DNA from: Pseudeuparius sepicola
Lineage: Eukaryota > Arthropoda > Insecta > Coleoptera > Anthribidae
Length of the DNA: 64,000 nt
Reading direction: 5' to 3'
Assembly: GCA_963920635.1 (NCBI GenBank)
Contig: OY987299.1
Coordinates: forward strand, 63,966,692 to 64,030,691
Shown here: in pieces, positions 42,720-52,900 of the stretch
How positions within the stretch are numbered: the stretch's first letter is position 1
How the letters are laid out: each line of letters opens with the position of its first letter
Notes under the pieces: model-generated
The model's database searches: none
Seen by the model: only the letters and a program-made list of their open reading frames with translations
What the model was told of the DNA's origin: nothing
Program-made: the position numbers and the translations under genes

Positions 42720-43060
42720 AATGACGCATCAAATGAAATTTCACCCCTTCTAGATATGTGAGGGCGAGGAAGTAATTTTATAATGTCACTGATTACAACA
42801 TGCCCTACATCATTTACCACAGGAAAAGTGAAAACAGATTTTTAAGTGAAAAAGGCACTTTCTAGCAAACTTAACTTTCAACTCATAGCTGGTATCATAG
42901 TCTTTTGCTAAAACCCGGCCAATGTAATGTTTAGTCTCATATTTTTTCCCGCTAATTTCATCAAAACCCAATCACCGTCGGAGATTTCAGAAAATATATC
43001 AGTAATTTCTTCCCCTTCCTTGAGTTCTTGCTTCATTCGGTTAGTCATTGCTTCTAATAG
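42720..43060 (-). pseudogene. C-terminal fragment of an unidentified insect TE-type protein
   Basis: On the minus strand, MTNRMKQELKEGEEITDIFS then 'DGDWVLMKLAGK'; after a one-base shift 'YETKHYIGRVLAKDY' and 'FPVVNDVGHVVISDIIKLLP'. I have seen DWVxVKFxxKK...FP.I.D...V...DI...LP tails in uncharacterised insect proteins associated with transposons, but cannot name the family. Confidence 0.4.
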
Positions 43061-43722
43061 TCATAAGAGACAGTGAAAGGCAGACTGTATGTATTTTACC
43101 AAAGTTGAAATTTCCCTCAGTGACCCTCCTATACCTACCATACATGAGGTGGAGTGTAATTATTAAGCCGAAAGCGGGTAGCCATGGCGTCACTCAGATA
43201 AGACAGGTATAAAAATCCGACCAACTTCAAAAGTATTTTACCAAAGCTGCCGTTTGGATATTTTAAAGTATTTTTAATTATTACTATAAAATAACATTTT
43301 TGAAAATTTGAAAAATAAAAATTTCAAAAGTATTTTACCAAAGCTGATTTTCATAATATATTATTTATCATAGTATTACAAGCTTAGTTTTAACACGGCA
43401 GACGGCAAACGGCAAACAAAGTCATACAGTAGTCACTGGTGCATCTAAAATATTTGGATACAAACGCATATATTATAAAAAAAGAAAGGAAGGATATAAT
43501 TGACTGTTGTAAAAGTGTTTTATAGGGAAGAGGGTCCGGTAATAAAAAAAAATTAATTATAAATGTTAAGTTGGGCAAATAGAGGGGACTACATCTTGTT
43601 GTAAGTCGAATTTTTGCGAGAATTTTTCGCAATTTTGAAATGGCAGTTAGATTCAATTTCATAATACATTCAACTAAATTATCTTTTGACTTTAACATTA
43701 GGTAAAGAATCTTTTGCAATAA
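43061..43722. other. unassigned AT-rich DNA
   Basis: Contains two similar phrases 'aaaagtattttaccaaagctg' (43228 and 43325). No gene supported. Confidence 0.3.
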
Positions 43723-43723
43723 T

Positions 43724-43975
43724 ATACAGGGTGTATCGATCATCAGTACATTAATTTTAAGGGCAGGTAGGGAAAATGCGCTTGTTACGAATCTGGAATT
43801 AAAATTTTTCTAAAGTGCATATTAACGCCTGAAATATTTTTTTAAAAAACGCTATTAAAACCTTATTTCCGACGCCACTGGCAGCCAGCCAGGACTTGCC
43901 GGCGATCAGCCGAGCCCCTGGCCCCTTCCCCGCAATTCGCCTGTGCAGCGTTGCCAGACGTATAGCTCTTTCCCA
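43724..43975. repeat. copy of the left end of the 35932-39494 element
   Basis: CAGGGTGTATC after TA, then 'attttaagggcaggt', 'ttaaaatttttctaaagtgc' and 'gcagcgttgccagacgtata', all shared with 35932-36190. No right end found nearby. Confidence 0.6.
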
Positions 43976-44229
43976 GATAGCACATTCACACGAATAGCAT
44001 AAGCTAGGCATATTCCTTATGGATTCCGCATATTCCAAGAATATGCGTTTTTATATGATAAGAAACAAACTAGCATATGCTAAGCCTAGGTTAGTGTCCA
44101 CCCTAATCAAGTGATAAAGATGTTCACAGTATGTGCTGCAGAACACCTGGGCATACTTACCTCGTCCTATATGTACCTTTTAAGGAATATCCCAAGTATA
44201 TATTTTGCTCATACTGGAAATATGCATTG

Positions 44230-44730
44230 CTTAGGTTTAGCACAAACTGTGCATGTTCTGGAATATGCTAAACATATGCTAAGCAAGTTCTAGGAATATA
44301 CTTAGTACCTTCCACGGACTTTGTGATTCTTGGGTTTAGTACATACACTAGAATATGCTTAGTACCTTTTAAGGTATATGCGGTTCTTAGGTTTAGCATA
44401 CACACTGGTATGTACTTAGAACCTTCCACGGAATATGCGATTCTTAGGTTTAGCGCAGAAAAGGGCATACACTTAGTATCTTCCAACGAATATCCGATTC
44501 TTAGGTTTAGCGCAGACACTGGCATATACTTAGTACATTCCCGAGAATATGTGGTTCTTGGGTATAGTACACACTGGAATATGCTTGGTACGTTCCAGCG
44601 AATATACGATTCTTGAGTTTAGCACACATACTGGAATATACTTAGTACCTACCTACCAGTGAATATGCATTTTTTGGGGATTAGCACACACACTGGAACA
44701 TACTTAGTACCTTCCAATCAATGTGTTTTT
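44230..44730. repeat. 57-bp minisatellite, about eight degenerate copies
   Basis: 'ttcttaggtttagc' phrases occur about every 57 bases (44326, 44383, 44440, 44496, 44553, 44610, 44668), each followed by 'acactgg(a/c)atat' and 'ttagtaccttcc'. Because 57 is a multiple of three, both strands stay open, giving spurious 19-residue repeat frames. Confidence 0.75.
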
Positions 44731-45132
44731 TTTTTTGGATATGATATCACAAGTTATTTTAAGTGTTAGCCCCTTCCATGCCCTAAAAAGAACGAAAACT
44801 GCAAACATTTGGCACATTTGTATTTTTTTTTATTAGGTGTGTAGGCAAAATCTTAGTCCCAAAGAAAAACATTATTTTCTCTGCTATATTTTGTGATATT
44901 TCTTATTTAAACTAATAAAAATTGTGCATTATAATAATTATAAGGATATATTGTAGAAATATCCAAAACTGAGTAAAAATACCTAGTCAAAATAAAAGCA
45001 AATATGTGAATTATGAAAAAGTTTTTTCATAAAAAAAATCACACCAATCATAAGAGTTCATTATAAAACTACCGAGTTAGAAAGAGATTTTAAAGTAATT
45101 TCAATAGATTTTATTAAAATATTTAATATATA

Positions 45133-45350
45133 CAGTGTGGATACAAATTGTGGAATATTGCTTATATTTCTTAAAATATTCGTCATCAAAAACATGTTTT
45201 AATAAAAGTGTTAGGGGAAATAATTAATATATAATATATATAATAATAATAAAAATAATTTCCCCTAACACTTTTATTAAAACAAGTTTTTGATATGACG
45301 AATATTTATTAATATACCTAAGCAAGATTCCACAATTTGTATCCACACTG
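45133..45350. mobile_element. 218-bp palindromic MITE, CAGTGTGGATACAAATTGTG ends
   Basis: TA at 45131-45132 and 45351-45352. The two ~100-bp arms are inverted copies around an AT-rich centre. It is an uninterrupted relative of the element at 57912-63857 and shows the empty site of the insertion at 57946. Confidence 0.85.
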
Positions 45351-45451
45351 TATGATGCATACTTTTTGAAAGATACTGTATACCTACTATATATAAATTT
45401 AGTAAAGATATTTTTGTTGTTTGTGTAATAAGTAGCAAAAATATGCTAAAG

Positions 45452-45931
45452 TACGAAGGCGTCCTGGGGCCACGTATTCTTTTTTTTTCCCACAAATTTA
45501 CACTTTTTTTCACTAAATTTTACAGATTATTCTGCACATTTTACACTTTTTTCTGTAAAATTTAGATTATTCTGTAAAATGTACACTCTTTCTGTAAATT
45601 TTACAGATTATTCTGTAAATTTCACACTTTTTTCTGTAAAATTTACAGAATAATCTTTAAAATTTAAAGAAAAGCGTAAATTTTAGAAAAAAGGGTAAAA
45701 TTTACAGATTTAAAAGTGTAAATTTTACAGAATAATCTGTAATTTGACAGAAGTGTAAATTTTACAGAATAATCTGTAAATTTTACAGAAAAAGTGTAAA
45801 TTTTACAAAAAAGTGTAAATTTTACAGAATAATCTGTAAATTTTACAGAAAAAAGTAAATAATCTGTAAAATTTACAGAAAGTGTAAATTTTTAGGAAAA
45901 AAAGAGTATGTGGCCCCAGGACGCCTTCGTA
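45452..45931. mobile_element. 480-bp MITE with internal palindromic tandem repeats
   Basis: Ends TACGAAGGCGTCCTGGGGCC and its complement (~35-bp TIR). The interior is almost wholly repeats of tttacagattattctgtaaa-type units, each itself palindromic. No coding capacity. Confidence 0.8.
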
Positions 45932-46064
45932 TAAAAGGCGTAACATACTGCTAGTTCCACAAGAGTATGCCTTCATGGAGTATACGATCAAGAGGAAAAG
46001 GGGAGACTGGAAGTGGTCCTAATAATGTCAGAGGTGTGCGGCTGCGGATTTGCGTAGGGCCATA

Positions 46065-46480
46065 GCAGTAATAATAATAATAAACATCTTTATTCCCACC
46101 GACAAGATTGTATAGGATCCGTCACATTACAATAAAATTTCACACAAGTAATTAATTCATCAAAATATACAAACGGTTTATCAATAACAGACATGAGCCA
46201 CATTTTATAGTCAAAATATTCCTTATAGAAACACTTCTCTAGCATATTTGAAGCTTTTCAATGTATTTTTTGAAGCAATGTAGTCAGGTAAATAATTAAA
46301 TATTCTTAAGCCGACGACTTCTGGTGATAATCTAGATATATTCAATCTCAAAAAAGGAACTGGAAACTGCGGCCCAACTCTAGTATTATAATGGTGCATA
46401 TCACCATTTACGACAAAATCATCTTTTCGGGTAAATATGCACACAGACAATTCATATATCAAGATTCCGGATAGTCAGGA
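46065..46480 (-). pseudogene. 3' end of a LINE (C-terminal RT tail, (AAT)n)
   Basis: (AAT)n then 'aaacatctttattccc' marks an antisense 3' end. The minus frame 46223-46462 reads 'DMHHYNTRVGPQF' and 'LSPEVVGLRIFNYLPDYIAS', the NTRxxxxL...GxxxFNxLP tail of Jockey-like proteins. Confidence 0.6.
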
Positions 46481-46840
46481 TTTTAAGAGTTTTAAATAAA
46501 GGGCGACAGGAGGTGGTTGTGCCAACTCTAGCTACTCCGCGGACACTCTTCTGTGTTATACCATATTTCAAATAAAAAAAGGTTTGGATTAAACGGAATA
46601 CATTACATGATTTTCAACGTTTTTTTTTATTTGGTATATAATATGTACATTGTACATACACAAACGCGTATACCTATCCTATAACACTTGTCGAATCCTC
46701 TTTTATTGGGTGTTATTTCCATCCACATCCTACAAAAAAAATATCTACTAATAAAATGTTCAGTAGTACAAACAGCAAAGCAAAGACTACTATTACATAA
46801 CATGCAACTTTACTTTTATGTGTAATACGAGTATGTTCTT

Positions 46841-46965
46841 TTAGGTAATTACTTTTTGTGGAGTGGCAGCATACTTCAGTCTCTCTTTTGCTTTTACAAG
46901 CCATCCCTTGATAATATTGATACATTCATGTTCTGTCGCATCGCTATACTTCAATTTTACACTTT
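46841..46965 (-). CDS. exon 6 of the DUF4806-family gene
   Basis: Starts after a TTTTTATAG acceptor. With the leftover G of E5 it reads ESVKLKYSDATEHECINIIK, then 'GWLVKAKERLKYAA', to TAA. 'ATExE...I..WL..AKxR' is the typical tail of this family. The overlapping longer frame (46713-46925) is in a wrong phase. Confidence 0.65.
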
Positions 46966-49900
46966 CTATAAAAAGAAATTATAATTAAAACTTCCAAATG
47001 ACATGATTATTTGATTTATATATTTATAAGATAGGTGTATTATGTAGAACTCTACGAAAAAATAAGTTTATACTTTTATAAACTGTGTGTCTAACTCATA
47101 TAACTAACTCCAGTAGGGCAGGACATATATGGCTTGAGAGTATCAAATTTTTTCTGCCAGTATTATTTTTAAAATAGCAAGTATTATTAATTTAAAAAAA
47201 CCTGTGCTGTCGGGAGACTCCCGTCAGGAACGAAGTTCCTTACACTTTTTCTTCAACTCCGAATGTAAATTTGGATTGTTTATATTCGTATATTTTCGTC
47301 ACATTAAGAAAAAGCGCTGTGCTCTCTCCATGCCTCCTTCCCTCTCTCTCTGTGTAATCTATATATTTATATTTTATATTTTAGTGTCTATTACATATAC
47401 CTACTCAACTGAGAGAAAATGTCGCATGGAAGGGGAGTCACTTTTTCGTTATATGACGATCTGACGATTTCTACCAACCAGTTCCTACGCAAGCCATATA
47501 AAGGAACTTTGTTCCAAAAAATCACTAATGTTTGTAATAAGTTATTTGAATGAGTAGGTTTTTAAGAATTTATTTAGAACTACCTAATTTAAATAAATTA
47601 GATATTACAAAAAATATGTTTGCTGTGTATAGGAACATATTGTAGGTGCAGGCAGATTAGGTCATTTTAAAGTAACACTTGCAACATTTGTTACTTTAAA
47701 ATGACAGTATAATCTTAGAATGCTTCAGAAGTAAGGATCCTAGAAATTAAAAAAAAATGATACTGGAGTTCGTTAAATATTGAGTTTGGGGAAAAGATAA
47801 GTCCTTTCCTAAGTAGTAAGGATATACAAAATTTCATTTAAATCTATAGGCATTAACAAAATGCTTCACACGCAGGTTGTTGTTGTTTGGGATAGCCACA
47901 TCAACCAGAGTTGTCTTCCTGGAAATTTAATCAACTATTATAAGGTTCGGCCTGTTATGGGCAACTCGTTGATCTGTCAGAACTGTACGATCCCAGTACA
48001 TCTTGTAGTTGTTGTTTTCAAGAACAGGCTCCGGTGTGTAGCTGTAATATGGGACCCTCTCTGTCTGCAGAAGCAGTAGTTTTTCCACCAGTTCCTGGTG
48101 CAAGATCTTGGCAACCAAATCGTGTCGTTCCTTATATTCCGTTGATGTGAACATCTGACATCCTCCTCTTATGTACTGGATTGTTTCTGAAGTTTGGCAC
48201 CCGTATCTGCATCTGTCGCCACTACCGATGCATCTCCTACAATTAATTTTAGATAGTTGCAAGTTGGTATAACTTGATCTTGTATGGCCAGTGTGAAGCC
48301 TTTTGTCTCAGGGAACATTCGTCCCAAGGTCAGCCAATGGTTCGACGCTAACGTATCGACATATTCCTGGTTAACCTCATTAGGATGCCTCCCGTGCAGC
48401 GGCTTCTCTATCCACATCTCTAGTTTATCATTGTCGGTTTGGTGGTGATTCTGATGCTCGTGTTCCCTCAGACGTAGCGGTGTTGAGACGTCTGCTCCGC
48501 ATATAGCCTTATGTAGTGTGGAGCTGTTGGCCTGCCTGCGGAAATAATTACGCAGATTAATTATTTCTTGGTCTAATTGCTTGCTGAGGTCTGCCAATCC
48601 TCTTCTTCCTAGTTGACGTGGCAGACTTGTTCTTTCTACGACGCTACGAGGATGATGTTTATGAGCTTTTGTCAGTAGTGTCCTAACTTTTCGTTGCAGG
48701 TTGTTGATGTCCGTGTTGGTCCAATTCACTATTCCGAACGAATAGTTGAGTACAGAGCACGCATACGTGTTTAGGGCCTTAAACAAATTCCTGCTGTTAA
48801 GAATATTTCGCACTACTTGTCTTACTCTCTTGATGAATTTCATTCGTTAAAACGGTCTTCATTGTTCGATGGTCTATCCTTTGAGATTGTTTCATCCAGA
48901 GATACTTGTATGTATCTCCCATGCTCATTGCTTCGATCTAATGGCCGTCCTGAATCTCGTGTGCGCCTTGTTCGAACTTTCCCCTGACGATGTTAAGGGT
49001 GCGGCACTCGTCTAGTCCAAACTGCATACCGATGTCCCTGGAGAACTCCTCTACAATTTTAAGGATTTGCGTTAGTTGGTTTTTGGTTGCGGCCATCAGT
49101 TTTAAATCATCCATATATAAGGTGATTCAACTTGATCGCTTCTGCGTTGTAGTTCTTGATATTTAAGCCGTTTTTCGTAGAGTTCAACCGATGTGACAGC
49201 GGGTTCTTCGAATGTTGATTGTGTCGATCTCGATGTTATCGCTTGTGGTTCTAAAAAGAAGACTGTATGATCTATTTTATACAGTTTTAAAATACCTGTG
49301 AGCCAGTCGTGTGGTACGGAATCAAATGCTTTTTTCGTTGACTGGCGTATTAATAAAGACTGCTCACGGCTGCCATGTTTGACAGTTCTCTGGCTCACCA
49401 TGCGCTTCAAAATACATTGTTGTCCATAGGCGCCATCTACTTTTCAGAATATGAAGCTATAGCCGTGAGAAGTCTTATTAATATGTCAGTCAACACTTTT
49501 TTGTAGTCCACATAAGCCATGTGGAGGTTTCGTTGCTTGGAATGAGCCTGGTTGAAAATGACAGAGCCTATGATGAGTTGCTCTTTGCATCCCATTGCAC
49601 CCTTCGCGCAGCCCTTCTCCTGCATTGCCATGATGTTCCGCTCGCAGTGAGTATATATTCGCTGCGTAAGGATGTGATTATCTTGTACAACGTAGGCAAG
49701 CAGGTTATTGGGCGGTACTTGGCAGAGGATCGAGCAAAACTTCATTAATTAAGGTAGTTGTTCATGCGTGTACAGTTGTGGGAATTCTTGATGACATTGG
49801 AGACCTTCCCGGTTGTGAATTGCCCATGTTGCATCCGGCTATAGTTCTGGCCCATCTCACGTTCTTCACTGATCTGGTGTGGCAAGTTGATTTCTCCAAA

Positions 49901-52900
49901 AACCGTCAACCTGTTCTCTCACCCTCAGTTATTGGTTCTACCATTTCGGCTTCTAGTTGTTGTCCAGGCTCTTGAAGTTCCCCATTGTTGTTGTTGTCGT
50001 CAACGTCTATATGTTCGCCGTGGATCTCTAGCTCGACTTCCTGTTTGATAGCGTTAAGTCACGTTTCTGGAATTCGGTTATTCCTTAGAATAGTTCGATA
50101 CTGATCTGATACTCTTTGTTCAGACACTTGCATGTGTGAAAACTCCCTGCAGAACTCGGCATGCAGTTGTTGTCGGTAGGCGATTATCTCTGGTCCTAAG
50201 TTTGTCACTCTGTAGAAAATATGCATAATCGATTCATTCATGGACCCAGTCCATTTCATGCGTCGTCGTTGTAATCCCGCCTGTGTGAACGCTGGCTGAA
50301 GTTCCCGCGCAGCACCTTCGGTGGGTGGAACCCTAGTTCCCGTGTTGTTGGGCTGTAGCTGTTTTGGCGACAGGGGCCCGCCTCATCAGCGCCCTGTCGC
50401 CGATGTCCCGCTCGCTGTCATGTCCAGCGCTGGCTTCTGACATGCCCTGCCGATCTCCAGGCAGCGGCCCTACTTATTATTATTATTATTGTTATTATTA
50501 TTAATAATAAAGTAACATTTTCACCTCGTAAAGCAGCAAAAATGTTATGAATTAGACACACACACACACAATTTGTCTCTAAAAAGGTAATAACTGAAAA
50601 AATATATATTATTTCAAAGTTTTAATGAAAATCAAGGTAAATGTCATAATTCTAACACACTTTTTAATTTGCCAAAATTCAATAATTATACTTACCTAAC
50701 ATTACGCGTGCAAATGCAAGATTTTTGAAACAGGATTTCTTTTTAGTTCCTTCCCAGGTATATGTTTCTGCTATGTCATTTGTCAATACTTTGTACAAAA
50801 TTTTCTTAGCGTATGTGGTAATGATGAACCACCCACACGAGCCAGTTCTAAAACCTATAACAAAATTAAATTACCTACATTACCTAAAAGTGGAAACTCT
50901 TTTTGCATAAAATGTGATTTGCTTAACTAATTGATTTTGATAAAACGCGTGGAAATAAAACATTAAAATTAATTAAGTTCAATTTACTAGAATTTTTGCC
51001 TATTGCCAAATACAATTAATTGTTGCACATACCACTGCCTTATAGTTGTCTTTATTCTTTAACCAACTTTCCAGTTTCACCAAGTTATTTTCATCTACAA
51101 TAGGGATCAACTCATAAAATTCTCGTATATTTTTGCATGCATTATCCAATTTTAATGTAGACATTTCCAATTAATGTTTTTACTTTGGTTAACGACAGAA
51201 CACTATCTGTCAAGCTGTCCAGCTTCAGGTTCTTTCAACACCTCTTTTTGGAATTCTAAAACACAATAATATACATCTATACACCTAATATTATGTTGAA
51301 ATACTTCTTTCTATAGTAGATTTTTATAGGCAATAATAACAGTGATAGGAAGTTCACTAGAAATAAATTATGCTTGCGCGAAGGAGAAGGGTAATTAGTA
51401 ATTACTATTATTGTCTTTATTGCCATTTGGGGCTGGGGCCAACTTGTGGATATTACTAGAACAGCATTCGCTCAAGTGTTTTATAAATCCAAGAAAACTG
51501 AGACAGCAGTGTTATTTATACAAGGTGTGTCAGGTTTTAGTCAGATTTAATGGGTGGTACAACTCACAAAAATAAAAATAAAATAAACGCTGGTCAATTC
51601 ATTTAAAAGTTGCTATAAAACATTAGATACCTTTAGTTAACAATGAAGTAATTGAGTTCTTATATAATGAAAATAGATAACGGCACTGGCTGCAGATCGC
51701 TGCCAACGAAAAATATAGGCCGTGGCGCGGCACGAACTCACATGACATTAGGAGTTCTAGTATTGCATACTTTTACCATTGCTTCACTTGTAAAATATTG
51801 TAGGAAAAATGCAATACATTGGAATTATTGTAAATATTTTAATATTTTATTTGGATAAATTTAGGCACTTAAGGCTAAAAAATATTAACAACAAAATACC
51901 TAACCTAAATGAGAACTCTTATACTAAAATCGAGCAACTCTTACGCCTGGCGTAAACAAGAGCACGTGCGTTGAAATATCCGCCATAGCCGCACGGAGAT
52001 ACGACCTTTATTTAATTTTAGTCTTACAACTGTGTACATCAAAATATTTCAGACAAGAATTATTGGCTTAATTAAAATGGTTCAAAACATCGATAAAATT
52101 ATTTGTGACAGTGTCTAAATAGCTGAAAACAACAAGATAAAACCGAATATCTACACTTTTGCAATCGAGCACGTCCCTGTTGCCGAGTCGGGTGAAATTT
52201 TATAGCCTACCGACCAATCGCGGATCGTCATTGAACACATGGTTTTATTTACGCCAGGCGTACGGATTGCTCGATTTTACTATAGTCACGTGAGTTCGCG
52301 CCACGGCCGGTATTTTTCGTTGGCCGGCTGCAGATATACATTGAGGCATACCTTTAATTAACCTTTAGTTATATTTCTATTGCATTCAAACTTACCACTG
52401 TTAGTACTATCATGTGCTCTGCGCACTGAATTTTGGAGACTAGATAATGGAGTTTGGCAAAATGCAGGTTCAACTGCTTCTTTGTATGGCATATTATCTG
52501 ATGTCGATATTGCTTGTGAACTATCATTTTTAGTGCAGACTGGTATTGTTGACGATAATGCTGTAATAATAATTAGTTTTAATGTTTAAATGTTTTATTT
52601 ACGCCAGGCGTACGGATTGCTCGATTTTACTAGAGTCACGTGAGTTCACGCCACGGCCGGTATTTGTCGTTGGCCGGCTGCAGATATACATTGAGGCATA
52701 CCTTTAATTAACCTTTAGTTATATTTCTATTGCATTCAAACTTACCACTGTTAGTACTATCATGTGCTCTGCGCACTGAATTTTGGAGACTAGATAATGG
52801 AGTTTGGCAAAATGCAGGTTCAACTGCTTCTTTGTATGGCATATTATCTGATGTCGATATTGCTTGTGAACTATCATTTTTAGTGCAGACTGGTATTGTT

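Noticed and set aside
44268..44616. Open frames on both strands encoding 19-residue repeats
   Set aside because: Product of a 57-bp minisatellite whose period is divisible by three. No ATG context, splice sites or domain.
46713..46925. Small membrane protein with a hydrophobic C-terminus
   Set aside because: Out of phase with the well-supported exon 6 of the DUF4806-family gene in the same bases.
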